Shown: positions 34,279 to 43,677, counted from the first letter of the stretch. The stretch: DNA of 64,000 nt from CAKAHY01 sp963522175 (GCA_963522175.1 CAUQXC010000005.1:124001-188000); one strand, 5' to 3'. Numbers and translations are program-made. Notes: generated from the sequence alone by a model not told the origin.

Positions 34279-36027
34279 TTAAAAAGCATTTTGCCCCTTT
34301 TGATTTTTATACTCTATTAGCTCATTAATTCTTCCTACTCTATAATTTCCATTTTCTTGTAGGAAAATAACATTATCTTCTTCCTGTATCAGTGAATAGT
34401 CATGTGTAACTATAAGTACAATTTTATCTTTATAAATTTTTCTAATATAGTTTAAAATACAAAATTTAATTTCAGTATCAGAAAAGCTGGTAAACTCATC
34501 TAAAATAATAATATCTTTATTCTTAAATATAGCTCTGGCTAATGATATTCTTTGCAACTCTCCTATTGAAAAATTTATTCCATTCTTTGAAAATTCCCCT
34601 GATAATTCTGTATATATTCCCTTTTCCAAAATACCGATCTTTTCATCCAGCTTGATAGATTTCAATATACTGTAAGCTCTAACCTTGTCACTATCATCAG
34701 CAACATTTTTCATAGTAACATTCTGTAATATGCTAAAATTATATATTTTAAAATCTTGAAATGCAGTTGATACATATTTAGTATGTTTACCATTAATCTT
34801 TTCATTATTACTATCATAACAATAGATGATTCCCTCTTGTGGCGTCAACAATCCCGCAAGTAAATGTACTAATGTTGACTTTCCTGTTCCATTTTTACCA
34901 ATTATAAAGTTTACAGTTCCTTTTTTAATGTCAATATTCAAATTTGAAATAACTTTCTTATCCAAATAACTGTAACTTACATCTCTTATCCTTATACCAC
35001 CTATCTTTTTGTCTACATCTTCTTCAACATCTCCAACATAGTTTTTAAAGTTATTATTTTCTAAAAATACTCTAAATTCATCAATATTCAAACTATTCTG
35101 ATACAGTGCCTGAAATGTCGAAAAAAACTTAATTAAACTTGAAGATAACTTTTGGGTTCCAGAGTACAGCATTGTAAACGCACCTAATGTTATGGTTCCA
35201 TTTATTACCTTAATACCAAATATAAAAATAGTTATAACATTCAATAATATAATACACATGTTGTTAATAAAAGAAAATATACTTATAATATATCCCCACC
35301 TATTTATTTGTAAATTAATCTTAAAACATGAATCATCTATTGTATCATAAAATATTTTATTATCATTTACTCTCAAATCCTTAAAATAATCCGGCATATA
35401 AAAGATACGCCTAACATAGTCTAATTTTCGTCGTAGTATGGTTGTAACCTCTTTAAATAAATACTGTTTTTGTTCAACCTTTATCGAATAAATAAAAGAA
35501 ATTACAACAAACCCCAAAATAAGCAATATTATGAGATATCCATAATAAAATACCAAATATGAAATACCAATAATAGTTATAATGTCGGTAATAAGCCCTC
35601 CAAGGCAATTCACTGTCGAGGTAATCGCACTTTCACCATTCTCTAATACATAATAATATTTATCATAAAAATGCCTGTTGTTAGCATACGAAAAATCATA
35701 CTTCACATATCCTTTAAAAATACTTTTTTGTATCTCATTTTTTATTCTATTTAGCATTTTGGGTGTAATTACATTGCTTAAAGCTGCATTGATTGCTGAA
35801 ATCACAATTCCTACCAAAAATACTATAATGATATAATGATAAAACACTTCTGCTTTCTTGTCTTGCATTGCGTCAACTATTAGCTTAATTATAACTATAT
35901 TAAATAAATTATATACTGAGTTAAATATTGCCGAAAAAATTGTCAAGAATATATACATAGGGTCAATTTTTAAAATATATCCAATTGCAAAAAACAAATT
36001 ATGAATCAAGTTCCTTTTGTTATCCAT
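34279..36027 (-). CDS. ABC exporter (membrane and ATPase fused)
   Basis: 582 residues. Six membrane helices in 1-310, ATPase domain from about 345 with Walker A IGKNGTGKST, signature FSIGELQRISLARA and Walker B DIIILDEFTS. No N-terminal C39 peptidase, so leader removal must occur elsewhere. It is the gene before the two precursors and most likely exports the mature peptides, or protects against them. The ribosome site is weak (AGAGAGAAG). Confidence 0.88.
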   Translation of the reverse strand: MDNKRNLIHNLFFAIGYILKIDPMYIFLTIFSAIFNSVYNLFNIVIIKLIVDAMQDKKAEVFYHYIIIVFLVGIVISAINAALSNVITPKMLNRIKNEIQKSIFKGYVKYDFSYANNRHFYDKYYYVLENGESAITSTVNCLGGLITDIITIIGISYLVFYYGYLIILLILGFVVISFIYSIKVEQKQYLFKEVTTILRRKLDYVRRIFYMPDYFKDLRVNDNKIFYDTIDDSCFKINLQINRWGYIISIFSFINNMCIILLNVITIFIFGIKVINGTITLGAFTMLYSGTQKLSSSLIKFFSTFQALYQNSLNIDEFRVFLENNNFKNYVGDVEEDVDKKIGGIRIRDVSYSYLDKKVISNLNIDIKKGTVNFIIGKNGTGKSTLVHLLAGLLTPQEGIIYCYDSNNEKINGKHTKYVSTAFQDFKIYNFSILQNVTMKNVADDSDKVRAYSILKSIKLDEKIGILEKGIYTELSGEFSKNGINFSIGELQRISLARAIFKNKDIIILDEFTSFSDTEIKFCILNYIRKIYKDKIVLIVTHDYSLIQEEDNVIFLQENGNYRVGRINELIEYKNQKGQNAF

Positions 36028-36232
36028 TTGTCTTCTCTCTTATCAAATGTAAACGCTCATGCAAGACAAAACTATCTACCACATAAACTTCAGACATACT
36101 ATTTGTCACAATATGTTGTGTCAATGAACTGTCAAAATTATTATGAAAGTTAAAAATATAAAATCATATCTGAGCCAAGTAATATATGGCATTCCATACA
36201 TATTTTTATCTAAAAAAGATTTATACTAATAA

Positions 36233-36334
36233 TTAATCTCCCGTCATTTCCCAGACTTTCTCTCTTAATTTTAAAATTTCTTTACATGCTACCTTTAGAA
36301 AAACTTCAAAACGTATGCTGTAGACTACTGATAG
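36233..36334 (-). pseudogene. Possible C-terminal gene scrap
   Basis: Within the 400-base gap 36028-36428, a minus-strand frame after a stop codon reads LSVVYSIRFEVFLKVACKEI then LKLREKVWEMTGD and ends. Its codon use looks coding, but there is no start or ribosome site. It may be the tail of a deleted gene. The rest of the gap holds nothing I can name. Confidence 0.25.
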
Positions 36335-36428
36335 CTAAAAGAATCAAATTCTTATTGTCCATTAATATTCCAAGTATATGTCATATATACATTCTGAATA
36401 TAGGCAAAACTACCAATCATAAATATAT

Positions 36429-37091
36429 TTACTCAAATTCTGTCATTCCATCATCTTCAGTCGTCAACTTTATAGATATTTTCTTGTCTCCATTTGAGTA
36501 CGAATACACATTTTTTTCTTTATTAAAATAATATGGTACCTCAATAGCTCCACCTAAATTGGTTATTTTAACATCGCAATTTTTGTACCTATTTGTGGTC
36601 GAAAAATTTAAATTTGAACCTTTTGTATTTCCTTTAAATTCTCCTTCAAATTTTGAAGATAATCTAAAATCAATATTTGATGAATCAAATCTAGCAAGTA
36701 TATTCCCTTTACTAAATGCACCATCACAATCTAATGACCCGTTCTTTACATCCAAAGTTATATCAGACCACTGCTCTTTAGGAATATATAAAACAATTGG
36801 TTTAGCACTATTGCTTCCACCATTACCTTTCATCATTACATCAATTTTTTTATCAGTATTTTTGATATTTACATCATACACTGACTTATCATATTTAGCA
36901 GTTATGCTATTTTCCCTATCCACTCTGACAAGCTCTACTGCAGCTTGTTCTATAACAATACTAAGCGATCTCTTCATTCCTTCTTTATCATTTTTTGCAA
37001 AAACTGTACCATTACCTATCATAAACATATAAGCAAACCCTCCGACAATAAGAAACAATATCACTAAAATATTTTTTTTATTACATTTCAT
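36429..37091 (-). CDS. Secreted DUF4097-like protein of the agr operon
   Basis: 220 residues from ATG 37091, with AGGAGG eight bases ahead; the start overlaps the end of agrB. N-terminal membrane segment or signal (NILVILFLIVGGFAYMFMIG), then a beta-rich repetitive region (KPIVLYIPKEQWSDITLDVK; GNILARFDSSNIDFRLSSKF) of the DUF4097 type. Role unknown; cotranscription with the autoinducer genes suggests a quorum output, perhaps at the cell surface. Confidence 0.7.
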   Translation of the reverse strand: MKCNKKNILVILFLIVGGFAYMFMIGNGTVFAKNDKEGMKRSLSIVIEQAAVELVRVDRENSITAKYDKSVYDVNIKNTDKKIDVMMKGNGGSNSAKPIVLYIPKEQWSDITLDVKNGSLDCDGAFSKGNILARFDSSNIDFRLSSKFEGEFKGNTKGSNLNFSTTNRYKNCDVKITNLGGAIEVPYYFNKEKNVYSYSNGDKKISIKLTTEDDGMTEFE

Positions 37092-37659
37092 CACGTAATC
37101 CTCCTTTTTTCTTAGAAAGTAAAATCATAAATGCATCCACTAAAAATGCCATATTTCCTGCAATAAGCAAAGATTTAAAGTTCAAAAATATCAATAGAAT
37201 ACTTATAAACAGTAATCCTGCCATGACTACAAGTAACCTTCTTCTATAAACCTTTATCTCAATTTCTTCTAAAGGCTTATTTTTATGTTCCACTGGTGCA
37301 TATTTTAAAATTAAAGCAAGTGAAGCCACAAGTAAAACAATACTACCATACATGTTTAATACTTCAAATTTTATGCTCAACAATGCTAAAATGACAGTTA
37401 TGACAGAAATAAAATAGCATATAGTAGGATTATCAGAGTGAAATCCACCTGAGTAAGTCCTAAGCAATATAATAAATATAACAAATACTATACACTCTCC
37501 CACCATGCCAAATAAAATTCCGATAGATATTAATGTTATTATATTCAAAAGAATTCTAAGCATAGATATCAAACCAAATAGGTAAATTTCTTTATCCTGT
37601 TCTAAAATTATATTATTATTAAGCATATAATTGATAATTTTTTTGCTACACTTCTCCAT
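37081..37659 (-). CDS. agrB: AgrB-like peptide-processing protease
   Basis: 192 residues, four to six membrane segments. Catalytic His74 and Cys81 in RTYSGGFHSDNPTIC, with the same spacing as S. aureus AgrB (77 and 84). It trims the C-terminal tail of AgrD and forms the thiolactone ring. It starts two bases after the agrD stop codon. Confidence 0.95.
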   Translation of the reverse strand: MEKCSKKIINYMLNNNIILEQDKEIYLFGLISMLRILLNIITLISIGILFGMVGECIVFVIFIILLRTYSGGFHSDNPTICYFISVITVILALLSIKFEVLNMYGSIVLLVASLALILKYAPVEHKNKPLEEIEIKVYRRRLLVVMAGLLFISILLIFLNFKSLLIAGNMAFLVDAFMILLSKKKGGLRDEM

Positions 37660-37661
37660 TT

Positions 37662-37808
37662 TTAGAACCTACGAAGCTTCTTCACTTTATCAGGAACTTC
37701 AGGTTGATGATAAATAAACATACATACACTATTAGCATTTATTAATGCAAATACAAATGAACATGCAGCCATAACCTTGCTCAAAGATATCAATACTTTT
37801 CTTATCAT
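37662..37808 (-). CDS. agrD: AgrD-like cyclic autoinducer precursor
   Basis: 48 residues, GGAGG eight bases ahead. Amphipathic N-terminus MIRKVLISLSKVMAACSFVF, then ANSVCMFIYHQPEVPDKVKK and a basic end. The pattern C-x3-(F/Y), two residues, then P-x-x-P and a charged tail is that of clostridial cyclic lactone precursors. The ring is predicted to be CMFIY (Cys29 to Tyr33), with AgrB cutting before His34. Residues N-terminal to Cys29 kept in the signal cannot be told from sequence. Confidence 0.92.
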   Translation of the reverse strand: MIRKVLISLSKVMAACSFVFALINANSVCMFIYHQPEVPDKVKKLRRF

Positions 37809-37864
37809 ATTAAATTTCCTCCATTTTTATTGTGAATTAATTTAATTCCCTATCTACAATTTAC

Positions 37865-37932
37865 ATTATATAACACTAAAGATGTTTCTGCCGAAAATGT
37901 AGTGAAATGTATGGTTATTTGTAATCAAATGT
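37865..37932 (-). promoter_or_regulatory. LytTR-type quorum promoter of agrD-agrB-DUF4097
   Basis: Plus-strand text shows TGTAGTGAAATGT (37898) and TGTAATCAAATGT (37920), period 22; on the minus strand the -10 box TATAAT lies at 37870-37865. Paired direct repeats two helical turns apart are the normal AgrA/LytTR site. The promoter faces agrD. Confidence 0.8.
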
Positions 37933-37946
37933 ATTTCACAAAAAAT

Positions 37947-37990
37947 AAAGTGTGATTAATAGCAAATTAATTGCTAAAAAATCACACTTT
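37947..37990. terminator. Hairpin between the two agr transcripts
   Basis: AAAGTGTGAT pairs with ATCACACTTT, with a small AGCAA/TTGCT hairpin inside; an A tract lies on the minus-strand downstream side. It can end the kinase transcript before the agrD promoter. Confidence 0.6.
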
Positions 37991-38008
37991 TATATTATAT
38001 TCAACTTT

Positions 38009-38037
38009 CCCACTAAAATTGCCCTGATTTTAGTGGG
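38009..38037. terminator. Second hairpin after the AgrC-like gene
   Basis: CCCACTAAAAT and ATTTTAGTGGG, a perfect 11-bp stem with a 7-base loop. No T tract, so an RNA-stability or repeat role is possible as well. Confidence 0.45.
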
Positions 38038-38240
38038 AATTTAAACACACACTGATTTTTTGATATATCTCTCTTGACATAAGTTTTTCAAAACGATACT
38101 TATTGATTTTTACCTAATTTATCAAGAAAATTATAATATTGCAAAAACCATGTCAAGTGTAATATTAAAATTTTTAAATATGCTTAAATATAATTGCTTT
38201 CAGTACGTTTTTCATATGGGAAAGTTGAGTATTATATTAA

Positions 38241-39509
38241 TCAACAAAACAAAACTACAAATGCAACAAATAGATTTTCTTTATAGTCCAGTTGTAAAAT
38301 ACCATCGTATCTTTCAACCACTTCTTTTATACTCTCTAAACCTATTCCATGTCCTTCTTTTTCCGTTTTCGTCGTTTTTAATTCTCCATTTTCTTCCAAT
38401 ATTTTTTCATATGAATTCTCTATTTGTAAAATCATTCTACCTCTTGAGTAATTTATACTTATTCTAAGTATTTGTTTTCCTCGAGTTTCTTTCAATGCTT
38501 GTATAGAATTATCAAGCAAATTTCCAAGTATAGTTGTCATGTCTATATCAGGTATATTAACTTCTCCAGGGACATAAGCATCTACATAGATACAAGAAGC
38601 ATCCAGTTCCCTTAACTTATAGTTTATAATGCTATCTATTACTAAATTACCTGAATTGCATATTCCTTCTGTCTTCTTCATTTTTGACAGCAAATCATTG
38701 AAATATTGCTTACAAGACTCAAATTCTCCCCTTTCATACAGTAATTTTAACATTAGAAGATGATTTTTTATATCATGACGTATCAATGACATTTTTCTAT
38801 TATCATCTTGAAACATTTTTAGTTGTTGTAGATATGCCTCACTCTGTTTTTGCAAAACAAGCCTTCTATTTTCTTCTTGAAATACAGAAATTATATAATT
38901 ATATAACTGGAAACTTACTATATTGATTATAGTAAGTACCATTAAAACAACCAATATTTCAATCTGTTCATTTCCAGTGGTTATATTAAGAAATAAAATC
39001 ATTACAATCAAACTTGCAAGAGGTATGCTTACTACCCCTACCCAATATAAAGCAGAAAGATCCTTAACTTTTTTTATATTGAATTTCCTTTCAGAAAGTA
39101 TTAAAGCCACTGTATACACTATTGCTTTGACACATATGATTGAATATATAGAATGTATCTCTTGAACTTTAAAAATAAATATTTTTTTATATTCAAATAA
39201 AGCCATAAAGCCTATTTCAATCGCCAAAATGATTAAACAAATATATATAGTAGCAATTATACGCCTTTTTATTGTATCTTCATAATTAAATGTGATAGAA
39301 AAAATACTAATTATACTAAATGTTAAAATCACTATAGGAACAGGACATACAATAAAAATAATACAATTTATAGCATAATATAAAATATAAGAAAATATTT
39401 CCACATACTTATTTGTACTTCTCCTATCAAAAAATACAGTCATCAGTTTAAAAATTGAAAAGGTTCCAAGTATGTTGGTAATTAACATTACACCATTAAC
39501 TAAATTCAT
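38241..39509 (-). CDS. AgrC-like sensor kinase (GHKL)
   Basis: 422 residues. Six or seven membrane segments in 1-205, a linker coiled coil (NRRLVLQKQSEAYLQQLK), phospho-acceptor His in SLIRHDIKNHLLML, ATP-binding N box ILGNLLDNSIQAL and G box GHGIGLESIKEVV. It senses the cyclic peptide from the outside. Its ATG shares one base with the regulator's stop (TAATG), so translation is coupled. Confidence 0.92.
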   Translation of the reverse strand: MNLVNGVMLITNILGTFSIFKLMTVFFDRRSTNKYVEIFSYILYYAINCIIFIVCPVPIVILTFSIISIFSITFNYEDTIKRRIIATIYICLIILAIEIGFMALFEYKKIFIFKVQEIHSIYSIICVKAIVYTVALILSERKFNIKKVKDLSALYWVGVVSIPLASLIVMILFLNITTGNEQIEILVVLMVLTIINIVSFQLYNYIISVFQEENRRLVLQKQSEAYLQQLKMFQDDNRKMSLIRHDIKNHLLMLKLLYERGEFESCKQYFNDLLSKMKKTEGICNSGNLVIDSIINYKLRELDASCIYVDAYVPGEVNIPDIDMTTILGNLLDNSIQALKETRGKQILRISINYSRGRMILQIENSYEKILEENGELKTTKTEKEGHGIGLESIKEVVERYDGILQLDYKENLFVAFVVLFC

Positions 39510-40234
39510 TACAACAACAATTTCCTCTCAAATAATACTTGCAAATCTCTTATTTCATTTCTTTTATTCCTGCTTATAGGAATTATATCACCATTTGACA
39601 TTATCAATTCCTCAAATTTAAAACATGTTACAAGTTCATAATTCACAAGATAACTTCTATGTGGGTATATAAAAAAATCTGGAAGTATCTTTATAAGATT
39701 TTGTATACTATCATAAAAAGTATGTTTTTCCTTATAACAGACCAAATCAATCTCTCTGCCCCTACTTTCAAAATATAGTATATCCCTATACGGAACTTTC
39801 ATCACACTCCTGAAACTTTTAAATTCAAAAAGTTTATTACCTTTTTCCGAAAGTTTAACCGCAAGCTTAATATCTTGAATAATCCTTTTATGTTCAAGAG
39901 GCTTTTGAAGAAAATGCAAAGGCTGTACATCAAATAATTGTCTATCATAAGTACTCTTGGATGAAATATATACGATTTGTGTAATATAATCATCCATTTC
40001 ATTCCGTATTACATGACCAACATTAATTCCATTTATTTTACTGCCAAGTTCAATATCCAAAAAAATCAAATCATATTTATGTCCCTCTCTAAGTTCTGTT
40101 ATTAAAGAATCTCCACTGTAAAATATATTGACATCTATCTCCTCATGTACTATATTTTTTTCTACATTTAAAATAACATACTTGAGTTCATCGCATATAG
40201 CTTTTACATCATCACAAATAGCAATTTTAAACAT
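39509..40234 (-). CDS. AgrA-like response regulator (LytTR)
   Basis: 241 residues from ATG 40234 with AGAGGG ahead; an earlier in-frame start at 40273 has no site. Receiver domain (AICDDVKAICDEL; phospho-acceptor Asp in LIFLDIELG), then a LytTR DNA-binding domain (about 140-241; YRDILYFESRGREIDLVCYK; PHRSYLVNYELV). It should bind the twin direct repeats at 37898-37932 and 29752-29786. No copy of the site lies before its own gene. Confidence 0.92.
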   Translation of the reverse strand: MFKIAICDDVKAICDELKYVILNVEKNIVHEEIDVNIFYSGDSLITELREGHKYDLIFLDIELGSKINGINVGHVIRNEMDDYITQIVYISSKSTYDRQLFDVQPLHFLQKPLEHKRIIQDIKLAVKLSEKGNKLFEFKSFRSVMKVPYRDILYFESRGREIDLVCYKEKHTFYDSIQNLIKILPDFFIYPHRSYLVNYELVTCFKFEELIMSNGDIIPISRNKRNEIRDLQVLFERKLLL

Positions 40235-40439
40235 ACTTTTCCCTCTTATTCTTATGTAATAATTATATTGCATCCTGTTTCACAAGTTCTTATACATTAT
40301 ATATCTTTTTGAGCACTAAAGACTACTACTATTTATACCCCATCTTTCCTACCCCCTTTTCTTATCTTTTATGGCTATATTATAATAAATTTTATATTTT
40401 AATGCAATATATTTATAGCTTTTATGCACATGATAGACT

Positions 40440-40550
40440 ATGAGCAAGCACAGTAAGTGCATATGCACTTACGAAAAAATGGACGAAGCAGACCATAAAG
40501 GTGCTGCCCGTTTTCGTCCATTTTGCTTGTTGGGAAAATCCCCAAACCCC
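40440..40550. other. Candidate origin of transfer (oriT)
   Basis: Three nested inverted repeats in 110 bases: the perfect palindrome GTAAGTGCATATGCACTTAC (40453-40472); AAAATGGACGAA (40476-40487) with TTCGTCCATTTT (40513-40524), extended by GCAG/CTGC; and TTGGG (40530-40534) with CCCAA (40541-40545), followed by ACCCC. Local composition is more GC-rich than its surroundings. Such clusters mark nic regions of MobP-type relaxases. It lies 1.4 kb from mobC. The rest of 40274-40749 shows no gene. Confidence 0.6.
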
Positions 40551-40749
40551 TTTCATTACATTGTAAAAATTCAAATAATATTGTATAATATTCACATAAT
40601 ACTAAACTCTATTTAAACTATGGATTTTAGACTTGTTATACTCTTTAGCATATCTTTGTCAATAACCTTTTAGTTCTTCAATTTTTATAGAATAAATCCA
40701 TTGTTCTATTAGGTTTTAGTATAAAATATGAGTAAAGGATAATAATAAA

Positions 40750-41673
40750 TTATCCTTTATTGGTAGATATTTTTAATCTTGGATTTTTGTATTTCATTAT
40801 TTCAATTTTTTTATTAGAAGTTATATTTGTATAAATTTGTGTCGTTGTTATGCTTGAATGTCCCAATATTTGCTGTATATTTCTGGAATCAACATCATTT
40901 TCTAATAAAAGCGTAGCAAATGTATGCCTAAACATATGAGGTGTTATATTAATTGGTATACTTGCTTTCTTACAATTTTTTTTAATCATATTTCTCACTG
41001 ACTGATCTGACAATTTATTATTGATTCTATTTATGAAGAAATATCCTTTAATTTCTAATCCAAATAATTCCTCATATTGTTTTATTTCTTTCCATAGATT
41101 TTCATTATACACCGGTAATATTCTCTCTTTATCACCTTTCCCGTAAATTCTAATCGTCCTTTCACTATATGAAATTTGTTCCTTTCTTAAGTCACATAAC
41201 TCACTAATTCTTATTCCAGTACTTATTAATATTTCTAAGATTATAATATCTCTAGAAAGTGCTTTGTATTTATATGTGTTTTTATCGGCATTATCTCTTT
41301 CATCATATAAACATTTAAATAAGTTTTCTAAATATACTATAGGTATTGTTTTGGGTAAAATAACAGGTTCCTTTAGTCTTAATCTTATTTTTACAAAAGG
41401 GTTGTATTCTAATATGTCCTCACATACAAGATATGAGAAAAAAGCTTTCAGAGTTGCTATCTTTCTTTTAATTGTTTTCACTCTATAATCCTTTGTATGT
41501 AACATTTCTATGTATTTGCATAATATCTCTTTTCTATAATAATTTTCTTCCTTATCCAAAAATACCATGTATTGTTTTAAGTCCAGTTTATAAGACTTTA
41601 CTGTTTTATAGTTTAAATTATTTTGATTTTCACATACTTTTAAATATTCATCTACTAGATTTTCTAAGTTCAT
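40750..41673 (-). CDS. Tyrosine recombinase (XerC-like)
   Basis: 307 residues. N-terminal SAM-like DNA-binding domain (1-95), catalytic domain with Arg in STGIRISELCDLR, HMFRHTFATLLLENDVD (HxxR), LGHSSITTTQIYTN (His and nucleophile Tyr). It sits between the oriT-like region and mobC, pointing away from mobC. The element already has a serine triplet for integration, so this enzyme may belong to the nested cargo or act in dimer resolution. Confidence 0.9.
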   Translation of the reverse strand: MNLENLVDEYLKVCENQNNLNYKTVKSYKLDLKQYMVFLDKEENYYRKEILCKYIEMLHTKDYRVKTIKRKIATLKAFFSYLVCEDILEYNPFVKIRLRLKEPVILPKTIPIVYLENLFKCLYDERDNADKNTYKYKALSRDIIILEILISTGIRISELCDLRKEQISYSERTIRIYGKGDKERILPVYNENLWKEIKQYEELFGLEIKGYFFINRINNKLSDQSVRNMIKKNCKKASIPINITPHMFRHTFATLLLENDVDSRNIQQILGHSSITTTQIYTNITSNKKIEIMKYKNPRLKISTNKG

Positions 41674-41728
41674 ATCTTGTCTCCTTGTATAATATATTTA
41701 CTCAAAATGATACCCTAATTTTTTTAAT

Positions 41729-41858
41729 TTGAGTTACTCTTAAAATAATGCTATAATATAAATTATAACTAATATTTGAACAGGAGATTTCAAACAAGAA
41801 ATATATTTTTAAAATTAGACCTGCAATTAAGTTTTTTAACTTAGTTACAGGTCTTTTA
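41729..41858 (+). promoter_or_regulatory. Promoter and leader terminator of the mobilisation operon
   Basis: TTGAGT (41729), 17 bases, TATAAT (41752). About 55 bases after the predicted start comes AGACCTG (41817) ... CAGGTCT (41854), with inner stem TTAAGTT/AACTTA and a following TTTTATTTT. A complete terminator between promoter and mobC implies attenuation of the transfer genes. Confidence 0.6.
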
Positions 41859-41887
41859 TTTTACGAATTTTTAGGAGATGATTTTTT

Positions 41888-42256
41888 ATGGCAAATAGAT
41901 ATAGAAATAATGGAATATATTTAATGCTTTCCGATGATGAGCTTGAAATTTTAAACAAAAAATATGAGCTGTCCGGTTGTAAAACCCTTCGCCAGTTTAT
42001 TATGAAATGTTTATTGGAAAAAGATATTTTTGTACTTGATATGAAAGTGTTTAAGGATATGTCTACAAATATCGGAAGAATTACGAGCAATGTCAATCAG
42101 ATTGCAAAGAGAGTAAATTCAACAGGTATCATCTACAAGGATGATATGAATGATTTGAAAAAACTCTTGGAAAAACAAGGAAAAGATATTTATTTTCTTC
42201 GTAAAAAATTATATGAATTAGCAAATTTAGAAACAACAGATACGGAGGAAGTCTAA
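41888..42256 (+). CDS. mobC: MobC-like mobilisation accessory protein
   Basis: 122 residues, AGGAG ahead of the ATG. N-terminal ribbon-helix-helix-like part (YLMLSDDELEILNKKYELSG, TLRQFIMKCLLE) and the MobC signature GRITSNVNQIAKRVNSTG; C-terminal coiled coil. It helps the relaxase open oriT. Its stop overlaps the relaxase start by one base. Confidence 0.85.
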   Translation: MANRYRNNGIYLMLSDDELEILNKKYELSGCKTLRQFIMKCLLEKDIFVLDMKVFKDMSTNIGRITSNVNQIAKRVNSTGIIYKDDMNDLKKLLEKQGKDIYFLRKKLYELANLETTDTEEV

Positions 42257-43626
42257 TGGCAGTTACAAAAATTCATCCAATAGAAAAGACTCTTTATCTA
42301 GCCTTAGACTATATTATGAATGAAGATAAAACCGATGGAAAAATCCTTATTTCTTCTTTTGGCTGCAATCCTAAAACAGCACATCTTGAATTTGAACAGA
42401 CAAAAAAAGAGTGTAATTCCAAAGCAAAAATCCTAGCAAGACATCTAATCCAAGCATTTGCTCCAGAAGAAACTACCCCTGAGCAGGCACACCAAATCGG
42501 ACTGGATCTATGTGAGAGAGTTTTGCAAGGAAAATATGAATATGTACTTACTACGCATATCGACAAAGGACATCTACACAATCATATTCTGTTTAACAAT
42601 GTGAGCTTTGAAACAGGTAAGGCATATCAAAGTAACAAGAGAAGTTATCATCAAATTAGAACTGTCAGCGACAATTTATGTAGAGAAAACGGCTTGTCTG
42701 TTATTGATGAAAACTACAAAAAGTTTAAGAACAGATACTCTACAAATGGCAAAAACTATATGGAATATACTGAGTTTAAAAGAGGAAATTCTTGGAAAAG
42801 TAAGCTACAGCTTGCTATTGATAAAGCTATTTTAAAATCCAAAACTTATGAGGAATTTCTAAAGACTATGGAAGATTTCGGTTATGAAATTAAGATTGGA
42901 AAATATCTTTCCTTCAGACATAAAGATAAAAGAGATAATGGAAGATTCACTCGTGCAAAAGCATCTACCTTAGGAGAAGATTACACAAAAGAGAGAATCA
43001 AAGAACGAATCGAAAAACTGAATAAATACCAGATGTATAATCAAAAATATCATTATGAAAAATGCTCCTACAAAAAGCCGGATATTATTGTAGAAATGAA
43101 AAACAATGAAAAGGTACAATCCTCTAAGGGCTATGAAGTATGGGCAAACAAACATAATATGAGAACAATGGCATCTGCCTTAAATGAAATGAGAAAATCA
43201 GGTGTTAACTCCTATGAGGAATTAGATTTAAAATTAAAGAAAGTGGCATCAGATAGACAACAATTATTAGATAATATAAAGCAAATAGAAAAAGAAATGA
43301 AGTCCATTTATTCTGTAATAGAAAATAAAAATATTGTATTCAATAATCAGTTCATCTATGATATGTATATGAAAGATAATGAAGATACCAACTTTTATGA
43401 AGAATATAAATCACAAATAATCGCCTATGAAGCAGCTATTAAAGCGATTAAAAATTCTAAGTACCAAACATTGAATATTCAAAATTTATCTGATAAATAT
43501 ATAGTCTTAGAACAAGAAAAAACTGCACTTATGCAAGAATATTCCTCTCAAAACTCTATGCTTCACAAACTACAACAAGCAAAGAAAAATACGGATTTAT
43601 ACCTTGATAACCATCTAGAAAAATAA
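42256..43626 (+). CDS. Relaxase (MobP/VirD2 type)
   Basis: 456 residues. Relaxase domain in 1-260 with the metal-binding triad motif HIDKGHLHNHILFN near residue 99 and a likely catalytic Tyr in the N-terminus (Tyr15 or Tyr19 in EKTLYLALDYIMNEDK). The C-terminal half is a long coiled coil (about 300-450). It nicks oriT and stays linked to the transferred strand. Only mobC and this gene are on the plus strand in the transfer part. Confidence 0.9.
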   Translation: MAVTKIHPIEKTLYLALDYIMNEDKTDGKILISSFGCNPKTAHLEFEQTKKECNSKAKILARHLIQAFAPEETTPEQAHQIGLDLCERVLQGKYEYVLTTHIDKGHLHNHILFNNVSFETGKAYQSNKRSYHQIRTVSDNLCRENGLSVIDENYKKFKNRYSTNGKNYMEYTEFKRGNSWKSKLQLAIDKAILKSKTYEEFLKTMEDFGYEIKIGKYLSFRHKDKRDNGRFTRAKASTLGEDYTKERIKERIEKLNKYQMYNQKYHYEKCSYKKPDIIVEMKNNEKVQSSKGYEVWANKHNMRTMASALNEMRKSGVNSYEELDLKLKKVASDRQQLLDNIKQIEKEMKSIYSVIENKNIVFNNQFIYDMYMKDNEDTNFYEEYKSQIIAYEAAIKAIKNSKYQTLNIQNLSDKYIVLEQEKTALMQEYSSQNSMLHKLQQAKKNTDLYLDNHLEK

Positions 43627-43630
43627 AAGT

Positions 43631-43677
43631 TAGGGATAATCATTTCTATCAATTTTAAATAGAACGGATTATCCCTA
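43631..43677. terminator. Terminator between convergent genes
   Basis: TAGGGATAATC and GATTATCCCTA, an 11-bp perfect stem with a 25-base loop, between the relaxase end and the minus-strand membrane gene. Confidence 0.55.

Noticed and set aside
36104..36132. Third LytTR-type site before the ABC exporter gene
   Set aside because: One half-site matches 10 of 13 positions, but the partner is at the wrong period and no -10 box lies at the expected distance.
36559..37032. 157-codon plus-strand frame opposite the DUF4097-like gene
   Set aside because: Mirror of a low-GC gene; no ribosome site and no family pattern.
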